A DNA stretch of 47,798 bases from positions 1 through 47,798 of the forward strand of contig NZ_AJGU01000019.1 in the NCBI RefSeq assembly GCF_000260795.1, read 5' to 3'. Both the position numbers and the translations under genes were made by a program. Below the pieces are notes generated by a model, which saw nothing but the letters and a program-made list of their open reading frames with translations, was not told the DNA's origin and did no database searches. This DNA is from Treponema sp. JC4. GTDB lineage: Bacteria > Spirochaetota > Spirochaetia > Treponematales > Treponemataceae. This document shows positions 1-7,104 of this stretch, piece by piece (position 1 is the first letter of the stretch; every line of letters begins with the position of its first letter).

Positions 1-232
1 CATACTGCTTATCCGTAATTGTTATGATATCTACTTTTCCTTCACTGGGCAAGTTGTCTTTTATCATCTTGTAATACTTTTCGCATGCATCTTTTCCAGA
101 AAATAACTTTGTATAAATTGAATACTGAATCATTCCAAAACCATTATCTAATAAAAAATTCCTGAATTGTGTCGCTTCCTTTCGCTCATATTTTTCTACA
201 ACTGGTAAATCAAATAAAACTAGCATCCACAT
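1..232 (-). CDS. cas2: CRISPR-associated endonuclease Cas2 (partial, runs off left edge)
   Basis: Partner of Cas1 in the spacer-acquisition complex. My translation begins MWMLVLFDLPVVEKYERKEA and continues through FLLDNGFGMIQYSIYTK, a clear Cas2 ferredoxin-like fold with the beta-1 aspartate (D8 in VLFDLP). About 77 codons are visible; the C-terminus lies left of the window. I chose ATG at 232 because the upstream ATG at 240 reads into a stop after six codons. The start is 10 nt after the cas1 stop, so both are in one leftward transcript after cas9. Gene order cas9-cas1-cas2 without csn2 or cas4 is the type II-C arrangement. The CRISPR array is expected just beyond position 1. Confidence 0.93.
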   Translation of the reverse strand, partial: MWMLVLFDLPVVEKYERKEATQFRNFLLDNGFGMIQYSIYTKLFSGKDACEKYYKMIKDNLPSEGKVDIITITDKQY

Positions 233-242
233 AAGCTCATAC

Positions 243-1160
243 CTATTCAATAATGGTAATTCCATCAGCATTTCCTTCCCAAACGGGCAGTTCAATGTCA
301 GGTTTTCCAGCTTCCAGTGCATTAACAAAGGAAGACACCATATATTGCATACTCTGAACAGCCTGTGTATCGCAGTCAGAAGTATGAACCTTTATTTTTA
401 AAAGCCCTACAAGCGTCTTTTTATTCTGAGGTGTTAAATCTTTTTCTCCATTTTCCCAAAGTTTATAAACAAGGTTATCAACCAATGGTCTGTAAATTTC
501 AAAAAAATCATCTGCAAGGCAAAACTGATTCAAATTATTATCGTGATGAATTCCTAAGGCTGGTAACAAACCGTGTGCACATATTGCACGTGCCATTCCA
601 GCCCTCATTATTGCATAACCATAATTCAAGAAAGCATTTATACCGTCACCATTTTTATCACGAATAAAAGACTCTCCAAATAATGCTTTCCAGTAAAGTT
701 TTGCAGCGTATGCTTCTCTGTTATCTGTATCACCAGATTTTACAGTATCAGCAATCATCTTTAATTTTTCTGCTTCTGGCTTTTTTGTATAACCTAAACT
801 TAAAGATTGATTTTTTATTTTTTGGATTACAATCTGCTGCCAGACTCGTTTTTTAAAAGGTTCTGTTGCATTAATCTGATTTTTTATGATTTTTGTAAAA
901 TAGGTATGACTGGCAATGGGAAGAACCATGCTCAAAGGAATATAATTGGCACCGCAAAAAAATTGTAATACAACCTTTTTCAGAAAGAGCATTTATAACA
1001 TTTTTTGTTAATGTTACGCCTTGTGCAGAAAGCAATAATACAGCTATGTCATCCAGAGGACAGAACCAAGTTCTTCTGTTCCTTGCTGAATAACAATAAA
1101 GCCTCGCTTTAGAGAAAGATAACGATTTTCTTCTGCAATCTCTAAGACTCTGTTAAGCAC
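243..1160 (-). pseudogene. cas1: Type II-C Cas1 integrase with two frameshifts
   Basis: Cas1 is the spacer integrase. The uninterrupted frame (243-992) covers only the C-terminal part, including GESFIRDKNGDGINAFLNYG and the catalytic-region His in ALGIHHDN. The missing N-terminus is present upstream in other frames. From GTG at 1160 the translation is VLNRVLEIAEENRYLSLKRG, typical of II-C Cas1. At about 1058-1060 one base is missing (GGTTCTGTCCTCTGGATGAC, where the family expects V-P-L-D-D), and the frame hits TAG. At 956-962 a run of seven A (T on the coding strand) has one base too many, restoring the frame at IFCGANYIPL. With both corrected the protein is about 305 aa, normal length. An in-frame TAA just upstream of 1160 supports the GTG start. 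The defects may be real inactivation or assembly errors. Confidence 0.85.
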
Positions 1161-1208
1161 AGTTATTTATCGGCAGAGGAGTTAAAATTTATGATTACAG
1201 AAGATTTT

Positions 1209-4200
1209 TTACTTTCGAAATACGCGCCCTATTGGGGAAACTGTAACTAAGCGAGCCTTCTGTTTATCAAACAATACATTTACAGATACCCAATTTTGAG
1301 TTGGAGTTGGCTTCCAGTAACCTGTAAGCATAGTCTCATTAGTTGAATTAATCCAATCTGCACAATATGAAACTGCATAAACAGGACGGATATCAAGTTT
1401 ATTGTTTGTTGCAGCATATCCTGCAATTCTACAAAAATACATCTTTCCTTTATCACTAAATTCTAGATAATCATCCTTATGTAACAAACATACTTGTTTT
1501 GCAGCTGGATGTGGCTTACCATTTTCCAAAACCGCTGGCTTTACAACATTCAATCCTTTTGAATTCTTTTCGACTTCGTTTCGTCTTATATATTGAGCCT
1601 TGAATGTTTTCTTTTCCCCGGGAATTTCCCAGATTACAGCTGCAAAATAGTCTTCTGGTGAAAGATAACGTGAAATTTTCCCAGAGGTAATTTCTATAGG
1701 AGTCTGAACTCTGTTTACACAGCGAACCTTTTTTATTCCATTTTCTTTTGAGAAGTCAGAAAGAACTGCTTCAATCTTTTGTCCTTTATGTTTTGCAACA
1801 TAATCTTTTACTTTGCTCTTAATTTTCTCATCTACAATATCATCAAGATTTTTTTCAGAAAGAGAAACAATATTTTCACGGCAAACGAAGGTTTCTTTTC
1901 CGTGGAGTTTGATTTTTCCAAGTAAAGTTTCTTTAGAAAGTTTTCCTTCTGCTCCGTGGTCTGGCTTAAAACTAACAACAATGTTTTTAACCTTTTCAAT
2001 TAAATCACTTCGTAAAATCGGAAACTCAGGAATTTCAATTCTGTTTCCCTTGTGTGAGTTTTTTGTTGCAAGTTTTTGAACCATACTACGGTCTGTAAGC
2101 CCGATAACTACAGCATCAATCGCGTGATGCCTGTGGTCAAATCTATTCTTTTTATAATTACCAATTTGTTCTGGTTTAAGGCCAAGTAAGGCAACTTCTT
2201 TTTCTGTAAACTTGCGGCATAGAATAGAATCCATTTCCCATTTATCACGCAAAAGTTTTGTCATACTTCCGTTTGTTGTCCAGACATCAGACGGATTTTC
2301 TACAAGACATTTTAGATATCGTAAAGCCGCCTTTGCAATATACTGGTTATCTGAAAGTTGGCGGGCAATAAAACTTGAATCCTTTTCAAAACTATCCATT
2401 GCATTTGGCGAAAACTTATTTTTCTTTGAAGTGTTTTTCAACTGATTAGCACGTTGAATAATCTCCTGCCAGCTATATCCACTAGGATTTGTTCCAAATG
2501 CTTCAAAAGGAGAACGTTCTGCCTTAAAAGCATTACAAGAAGAATGAGCAACAGTCAGATTCGATTCTGCATCAAGCAAAGTCCTGCTGAATGGAAGAAT
2601 ATGCTCTATTTCGATTTCCTTTGTAAAAAGTTCTGCACCAGATATTCCTTTTCCACAATAAATACATTTGTTTCCGAGTCCTAATTCAGACCATAAACGA
2701 TATTTCATGCGGTCATTTCTGTTAGGATAAAATGATTTTCCCGGAAAAGCAGTATGATAAAGAGCAGAAATTGTATCATTAATTGCGATATTTTCTTTTG
2801 CACGCTGATTTTGCTTTCTTGCAATTTCAGCTTTCTTTTCTACATTGTTTTTCAAATCACGGCTTAATTCAATTGCAATTTGAGATGGCTTTCCATATTC
2901 CTTAATCAAAGCATTTACAACAACCCGCGTCTGATTTAAAGCAACATGAACAGTCGGATTGCTGATTTTTCCATAGTGTTTTTCAGGATTAGTTTCCGGA
3001 GCTGAAAGGTCAATTTCCATTGTAGAACCAGGTAGAACTTTTCCATAATATGGAAGTAAATCATATTTTTCTACAGTCTGATCTGCAAATTTATATCCAA
3101 GCGATTCTACTGCTTCGTGATATTTCAAATCAGCAATTTCTTCTAAGCGTTTTACAAGTTTTTCAGAAACTTCTTTACAAAGCATAGAGGTTCCGCTTTG
3201 CAAAATCGTATTCTTTACTATAAAATCCCTCTGCTCCTGTGTAAGGTCATATTTTTTGATAACTTCATAAACAGCATCATCTTCATCAGCTGTAATAATC
3301 GTCTCAATAATTAAATCCTGCTCTTCAAGAGGAATTTCATCCCATAATTTTCCAAAACGATTTTTACTTCGCATTTTTACGGCAGTAGGATTACCAATTA
3401 AAAAGTCTCTGTTTTCTTCAAGATTAAATGAATTTGAATCAGCAAGGCAAAGAGCCTTTCTCATCTGATCAAAAGTTACTTTATCTTTTGAATTTAAAAG
3501 CTCATATAATACCTTATCCTGATTATCATTCAATTCTACACGCTTTTTTGATCCGCCTTCATAATATGCAAGATTTCCTATATCCTGCAAAATTCTGAGT
3601 TTTTGAGAACAAGGCATTGCCTTAAAAGTTCGTTCCTTATCATTTTCATAAATGCAGTAACCTCGCTGCTGAGGTTTTAAAGGTCTTTGATAAAATATAG
3701 CCTTGTAAATATCATCCCAATCAACTTGCGGATAATATTTTTCTTGCTTTGAACGAATAAGATTGAATTCTTCTTCATACATTTTTCTTGTAGGATAGTA
3801 TGTCATTCGTCCAGGTGCGAATCTGATACCGCCATTTTCACCCTGATTTTTATACAGAAATTCAGTGATAGTTCTACAACCATTTTCCTTGATTGCTTTT
3901 TCAAGATGTGTTTGCATATCTGCCTGAGTTTTTATCTCATCAGGTGATTTCTTTTCGGAAACTTCTTCACGGCTTCCATCTTTACGGTTACTTTTAAAAC
4001 CTCGTCTTACTGCAAGATTGAATAATGCCCGTCCAAGCTCATAAGGCTCAAGTTTTTCATCAAGTGCTTTTATTCGCAATTCGTATGGGTTCAATGATTT
4101 TAAGGTCATGCATTCTTCTTTTGTTTTAGGAAATAAGCCTTGTTCCTGCAAGAATTTGAAGACCTGTTTTCTTCTAAGTTTTCGACGATAAATAAGTTTT

Positions 4201-4397
4201 CTCTGAGAGCGTGCTGTTCTACGAGCTACAGCCAGTGGTTCTTTAGTTTTTGGGTCTCTTCCATCAGAAAAAATTCTGACTCCCATATCTATAAGGTCTT
4301 GAACAGAATTATCTTTATCAAGTGAAAAAACACTCCATCCAATTGAATTTGTTCCTAAATCTAAGCCTAAGCGCCATTTTTCTAATTTCATAATCAT
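1209..4397 (-). CDS. cas9: Type II-C CRISPR RNA-guided endonuclease Cas9
   Basis: Dual-RNA-guided DNA endonuclease, 1062 aa, in the compact II-C size range. RuvC-I is GLDLGTNSIGW with nucleophile-site D13. The Arg-rich bridge helix follows (ARRTARSQRKLIYRRKLRRK). RuvC-II is IAIELSRD with E510. The HNH domain has KCIYCG and IEIEHILPFSRT with H599, followed by SNL and CN..K. RuvC-III is HRHHAIDA with H757/H758 and D761. The C-terminal 300 residues would hold the PAM-interacting domain. All catalytic residues are intact, so interference could work even if cas1 is dead. The frame opens at ATG 4397 (MIMKLEK), but the second ATG at 4391 is the better start because the -10 box lies at 4400-4405 and no Shine-Dalgarno is visible. 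Confidence 0.97.
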   Translation of the reverse strand: MIMKLEKWRLGLDLGTNSIGWSVFSLDKDNSVQDLIDMGVRIFSDGRDPKTKEPLAVARRTARSQRKLIYRRKLRRKQVFKFLQEQGLFPKTKEECMTLKSLNPYELRIKALDEKLEPYELGRALFNLAVRRGFKSNRKDGSREEVSEKKSPDEIKTQADMQTHLEKAIKENGCRTITEFLYKNQGENGGIRFAPGRMTYYPTRKMYEEEFNLIRSKQEKYYPQVDWDDIYKAIFYQRPLKPQQRGYCIYENDKERTFKAMPCSQKLRILQDIGNLAYYEGGSKKRVELNDNQDKVLYELLNSKDKVTFDQMRKALCLADSNSFNLEENRDFLIGNPTAVKMRSKNRFGKLWDEIPLEEQDLIIETIITADEDDAVYEVIKKYDLTQEQRDFIVKNTILQSGTSMLCKEVSEKLVKRLEEIADLKYHEAVESLGYKFADQTVEKYDLLPYYGKVLPGSTMEIDLSAPETNPEKHYGKISNPTVHVALNQTRVVVNALIKEYGKPSQIAIELSRDLKNNVEKKAEIARKQNQRAKENIAINDTISALYHTAFPGKSFYPNRNDRMKYRLWSELGLGNKCIYCGKGISGAELFTKEIEIEHILPFSRTLLDAESNLTVAHSSCNAFKAERSPFEAFGTNPSGYSWQEIIQRANQLKNTSKKNKFSPNAMDSFEKDSSFIARQLSDNQYIAKAALRYLKCLVENPSDVWTTNGSMTKLLRDKWEMDSILCRKFTEKEVALLGLKPEQIGNYKKNRFDHRHHAIDAVVIGLTDRSMVQKLATKNSHKGNRIEIPEFPILRSDLIEKVKNIVVSFKPDHGAEGKLSKETLLGKIKLHGKETFVCRENIVSLSEKNLDDIVDEKIKSKVKDYVAKHKGQKIEAVLSDFSKENGIKKVRCVNRVQTPIEITSGKISRYLSPEDYFAAVIWEIPGEKKTFKAQYIRRNEVEKNSKGLNVVKPAVLENGKPHPAAKQVCLLHKDDYLEFSDKGKMYFCRIAGYAATNNKLDIRPVYAVSYCADWINSTNETMLTGYWKPTPTQNWVSVNVLFDKQKARLVTVSPIGRVFRK

Positions 4398-4399
4398 TA

Positions 4400-4408
4400 A
4401 TTATAGCA
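4400..4408 (-). promoter_or_regulatory. Extended -10 promoter of cas9
   Basis: The coding-strand sequence TGCTATAAT is a perfect extended -10 (TGnTATAAT), ending 2 nt before the first and 8 nt before the second in-frame ATG of cas9. No convincing -35 is seen, as is common for extended -10 promoters. Transcription would begin almost at the second ATG, giving a leaderless mRNA. Confidence 0.6.
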
Positions 4409-4434
4409 CTACATTTCCAAAAAGGTTTAATAAT

Positions 4435-4463
4435 TTGACAGGAAATCTTATGAGGTATATTAT
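4435..4463 (+). promoter_or_regulatory. Sigma-70 promoter for tracrRNA candidate
   Basis: TTGACA at 4435-4440, a 17-nt spacer and TATTAT at 4458-4463 make a near-consensus promoter pointing right, away from cas9. The predicted start site is about 4470. It is followed only by structured non-coding sequence and a terminator, so it most plausibly drives the tracrRNA. Confidence 0.6.
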
Positions 4464-4469
4464 TAAGTT

Positions 4470-4608
4470 ACTGATTAATTTTTGCGGTCAACCTGCTAAC
4501 AAGGAAACTTTAAGTTTCCGCAAAATGCTTTTATATTCGTTGATATTTTTGCGTGAATATAAATAGTATTGCAAATGCAAAGAGGGAGCTACGGCTTCCT
4601 CTTTTTTT
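4470..4608 (+). ncRNA. Candidate tracrRNA divergent from cas9
   Basis: About 138 nt between a good promoter and a strong terminator, with no credible protein gene. It contains an 8-bp stem TTTTGCGG (4480-4487) / CCGCAAAA (4518-4525) enclosing a smaller GGAAAC/GTTTCC hairpin that overlaps it, a 9-bp stem TTTATATTC / GAATATAAA (about 4529-4563), and the terminator hairpin. A tracrRNA is required by Cas9, and II-C loci often encode it next to cas9 on the opposite strand. The array is outside the window, so the anti-repeat cannot be confirmed. If the anti-repeat is instead ATTATAGCACTACATTTCC (4400-4418), the RNA would start about 70 nt further left. Confidence 0.55.
4581..4608 (+). terminator. 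Rho-independent terminator of tracrRNA candidate
   Basis: AGAGGGAGC, loop TACG, GCTTCCTCT, then a run of seven or eight T. The 9-bp stem has one G-U pair. The A-run on its left side in the other orientation means it may also weakly terminate the DUF3841 gene, whose stop codon sits in the T-run. Confidence 0.8.
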
Positions 4609-5152
4609 ATTTTATCGACCATGTTCTTATTATGTTTTCTTTTCTGAGTTCCCAAAATGTTGCCTGAATATAGTTTGATTGTGAGATATCGAATATACAG
4701 TCCCATGATTTTTCTTTAATAAACTTTTGTTCTTTTGGTGGAAGTTTTTCAAAACATTCTTCTGCGTTTTCAAAATCAAGGTTATGTAAATATTTAGTAT
4801 TAAAGCAGTTATTTAAAACTATGTGCCATTCTTCTTCATCAGTTAAACAACAATCTTTATCTGGTATTTCGATTTCAATGCATACAGAGGATTCTGTAAA
4901 ATATCGGAACTCTGTTTTTCTCAAATCCGGTTTAGAATGTTTTCCATCAAAAGTATGCCATGCCCATACAGGATATTTTACATATGGTGGTTTTGGACCA
5001 ATTAAATTTTCCATTTTTGAAACTAGCCAACTATAAGCGTTTTCAAAATTAAATGAAGAGAGACATTCAGAAAGCTCTGGTTTACAATAAAAAAATTCAG
5101 AACTTATCAATAGATTATAAACATTTTCTGGTTGAATAGTCCAAAGACGCAT
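4607..5152 (-). CDS. DUF3841 family protein
   Basis: 181 aa, cytoplasmic, no signal or membrane segment. The start MRLWTIQPENVYNLL and the central PVWAWHTFDGKHSKPDLRKTEF are characteristic of DUF3841, a family of unknown function with conserved Trp and acidic residues (WAW, KPDLR, EIPD, EEWH). It stands alone between the tRNA terminator and the tracrRNA candidate; its stop overlaps the latter's terminator. No Shine-Dalgarno is visible before the ATG. Members are scattered in many bacteria, often in accessory regions. I do not infer a CRISPR role; the neighbourhood may simply be a variable spot beside the tRNA gene. Confidence 0.75.
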   Translation of the reverse strand: MRLWTIQPENVYNLLISSEFFYCKPELSECLSSFNFENAYSWLVSKMENLIGPKPPYVKYPVWAWHTFDGKHSKPDLRKTEFRYFTESSVCIEIEIPDKDCCLTDEEEWHIVLNNCFNTKYLHNLDFENAEECFEKLPPKEQKFIKEKSWDCIFDISQSNYIQATFWELRKENIIRTWSIK

Positions 5153-5172
5153 TTATTTTAGGTATGAATATA

Positions 5173-5203
5173 AGAAAAAAAGCTCCCTATTTAGGAAGCT
5201 TTT
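5173..5203 (-). terminator. Terminator downstream of tRNA-Arg / suf transcript
   Basis: On the minus strand AAGCTTCC, loop, GGGAGCTT is followed by seven T. It lies immediately after the tRNA 3' end and would stop tRNA transcription and any read-through from sufU. Confidence 0.75.
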
Positions 5204-5206
5204 AGA

Positions 5207-5281
5207 TGACGCTGGACGGGCTCGAACCGCCGACCCTCTGCTTAGAAGGCAGATGCTCTAATCCAGCTGAGCTACAGCGCC
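5207..5281 (-). tRNA. tRNA-Arg (anticodon UCU)
   Basis: A 75-nt cloverleaf is visible: acceptor GGCGCTG/CAGCGTC with one G-U pair, discriminator A, D arm GCTC/GAGC, anticodon stem TCTGC/GCAGA with loop CTTCTAA (anticodon TCT), variable loop GGGTC, and T arm GGCGG-TTCGAGC-CCGTC. CCA is not encoded. It decodes AGA and AGG. It is 25 nt downstream of sufU on the same strand and has its own terminator. Its 3' end faces the CRISPR-Cas side, where tRNA-targeting elements would insert. Confidence 0.95.
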
Positions 5282-5306
5282 GTGGAAAAATAATATATCA
5301 TATTTA

Positions 5307-5744
5307 CTATTTTGTTTCAACAGGTGAAGACAGCATTTCTTTTACTGTTCTCCAGCCAAGCATTGCGCATTTTACGCGGGCCGGCATGTGGGAAATGTCC
5401 TGAAGGGCAGCGGCCTCATCAAGTTCTTCCAGTTCTTCGTCGGTGACGCTGCCTTTTATCATACGGTCAAAAATGTCTGCAAGTTTGAGGGCTTCTTCCT
5501 TTGTTTTTCCGATTACAAGGTCTGCCATCATGTCGGCAGAGGCCTGACTTACGGCACAGCCGCTTCCAATAAAGCTTGCGTCTGTGATTTTATCCCCTTC
5601 CATTTTAAGCTGCAGGGTAATCTGGTCGCCGCAGCTTGGGTTTACGCCTTCAAGACAGAAGGATGGATTTTCCATATTCTGTTTGTGGATAGGGTTCAAA
5701 TTGTGTTCGTTTAAAATTTCTCTATAAAGTTCTTTAGTATCCAT
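5307..5744 (-). CDS. sufU: SufU-type iron-sulfur assembly / sulfur-transfer protein
   Basis: 145 aa IscU-like fold. It has the three conserved cysteines C38 (NPSCGDQ, with D40), C63 (GSGCAVSQAS) and C126 (RVKCAMLGW). The longer spacing between the second and third Cys is typical of SufU, which accepts sulfur from SufS as a Zn-dependent transferase, rather than IscU. Last gene of the suf operon. An AGGAG ribosome-binding site lies just before the ATG, between the start and repeat C1. No frameshift or truncation. Confidence 0.93.
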   Translation of the reverse strand: MDTKELYREILNEHNLNPIHKQNMENPSFCLEGVNPSCGDQITLQLKMEGDKITDASFIGSGCAVSQASADMMADLVIGKTKEEALKLADIFDRMIKGSVTDEELEELDEAAALQDISHMPARVKCAMLGWRTVKEMLSSPVETK

Positions 5745-5755
5745 AAGGGTCTCCT

Positions 5756-5834
5756 AAAACGGGGCGTTGCGGGGTGTCCCCGCAGAGAGGGTAGGACGCA
5801 ACGAAGTGCGTCCGCAGGGGGAGACTTCCCCCTC
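5756..5834 (+). repeat. Family C palindromic repeat, copy C1
   Basis: A GC-rich 79-bp unit between sufS and sufU. It contains hairpins GCGGGG-TGT-CCCCGC, GGACGCA-ACGAAG-TGCGTCC and AGGGGGA-GACT-TCCCCCT; CGTTGCG also pairs with CGCAACG across the first hairpin. The sufS stop codon is 4 nt beyond its right end. A second copy, split by an insertion, is at 16331-16489. Being inside the operon, it is transcribed and could affect processing between sufS and sufU. Confidence 0.8.
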
Positions 5835-5838
5835 CTTC

Positions 5839-7080
5839 TTATTCGCTAAAACCTGCCCATTTGCGTACCTGGGCGATTTTTTCAAGGAAGGTGTCGACTT
5901 CTTCTTCGGTGTTGTAAAAATACAGGCTGGCACGGGCTGTTGCTGTCTGACCTAGATACTGACCAAGCGGCTGAGCGCAGTGGTGGCCTGCACGAATGGC
6001 AATGTGTTCTTCACTCAGAAGGGTCGCAATGTCGTGAGGATGAACGCCGTCAATTGTAAAGGTTGCAATTCCGCAGCGCTTGTTTCCGTCCTTACTTCCT
6101 ATGATGTTAATATGAGGGATTTTCTTCATGCCGTCAATAAGGCGGCAGCAGAGGGCATTGTCGTGTTCTGTGATGTAATCAAGGCCAACTGACTGAACGT
6201 AGCGGATTGCGGCTGCCATACCAACGGCGTCGCCTGCGCTTACAGTTCCGGCTTCAAATTTGTGAGGAACTTCTGCCCAGGTTGCAGTATCGCGGGTAAC
6301 GTATTCAATCATTTCGCCGCCGCGGAGGAATGGATCCATTTCTTCAAGCAGAGCTTTCTTTCCGTAGAGGGCGCCGATTCCCATAGGTCCGCCAAGCTTG
6401 TGTCCGCTCATTGCAAAAAAGTCAGCGTCAATGTCCTGAACGTCAACCTTAATGTGTGGGGCAGACTGAGCTCCGTCTACAATCATGATTGCACCGTTTT
6501 TGTGAGCTATTTCAGCAATCTTTTTTACCGGGTTTGTAACGCCCAGTACGTTGCTTACGTGAACTACAGAAACGATTTTTGTATTTTTGTTGATTTTAGA
6601 ATTAATTTCTTCGTCGCTGATTATCCCGGTTTCTTTATCGCATTCCATGAATACGAGTTTTGCGCCGGTTTTCTGGCAAACCATCTGCCATGGAACGATG
6701 TTTGAGTGGTGCTCCATGATTGTAACGCAGATTTCGTCGCCTGCTTTGAGCTTATTGAGACCCCAGCTGTAGGCAACCAGATTCAGGCTTTCAGAGGCAT
6801 TACGGGTAAATACGATTTCTGAGGCTTCCTTTGCGTTGATGAACTTTGCGGTTGTTTCGCGGGCATTTTCGTAGGCAAGGGTAGCGCGCTCGCTCAGTGA
6901 ATAAAGGCCACGGAGTGGGTTTGCGTTTTCTGTTGCATAAAAGTGGGTCATCGCATTTAATACGATGAAGGGACGCTGGGCAGTTGCCGCAGTATCAAAA
7001 TATATCAGGTCCTTGTTTTCTACGGAAGATTTTTCATCAATCGCTTTGAAAAACGGAAAGTCTTTTCTGTATTTATTCAT
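5839..7080 (-). CDS. sufS: Cysteine desulfurase SufS
   Basis: 413 aa class II (SufS/CsdA) pyridoxal-phosphate enzyme that takes sulfur from cysteine to form an enzyme persulfide. The PLP lysine is K228 in MSGHKLGGPMG, the PLP-binding segment is IMIVDGAQSAPH, and the persulfide cysteine is C368 in RAGHHCAQPLG. Group II features (YFDTAATAQRP, HHSNIVPWQ) are all present and length is normal. It sits between sufD and sufU in the sufCBDSU operon and passes sulfur to SufU and the SufBCD scaffold. The start follows the sufD stop by 24 nt. Confidence 0.96.
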   Translation of the reverse strand: MNKYRKDFPFFKAIDEKSSVENKDLIYFDTAATAQRPFIVLNAMTHFYATENANPLRGLYSLSERATLAYENARETTAKFINAKEASEIVFTRNASESLNLVAYSWGLNKLKAGDEICVTIMEHHSNIVPWQMVCQKTGAKLVFMECDKETGIISDEEINSKINKNTKIVSVVHVSNVLGVTNPVKKIAEIAHKNGAIMIVDGAQSAPHIKVDVQDIDADFFAMSGHKLGGPMGIGALYGKKALLEEMDPFLRGGEMIEYVTRDTATWAEVPHKFEAGTVSAGDAVGMAAAIRYVQSVGLDYITEHDNALCCRLIDGMKKIPHINIIGSKDGNKRCGIATFTIDGVHPHDIATLLSEEHIAIRAGHHCAQPLGQYLGQTATARASLYFYNTEEEVDTFLEKIAQVRKWAGFSE

Positions 7081-7104
7081 AATTTTGCCCTTATATTTTT
7101 TAAT

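Noticed and set aside
365-667. 100-codon plus-strand frame inside cas1
   Set aside because: Shadow of the Cas1 frame; composition and lack of a start signal argue against a gene.
4400-4434. A CRISPR repeat or degenerate array beside cas9
   Set aside because: Only one repeat-like stretch exists and nothing repeats at spacer distance; the true array is presumably left of the window.
4488-4706. 72-codon minus-strand open frame overlapping the DUF3841 gene end
   Set aside because: It lies antisense to the structured tracrRNA candidate and its terminator, has no ribosome-binding site and no recognisable family.
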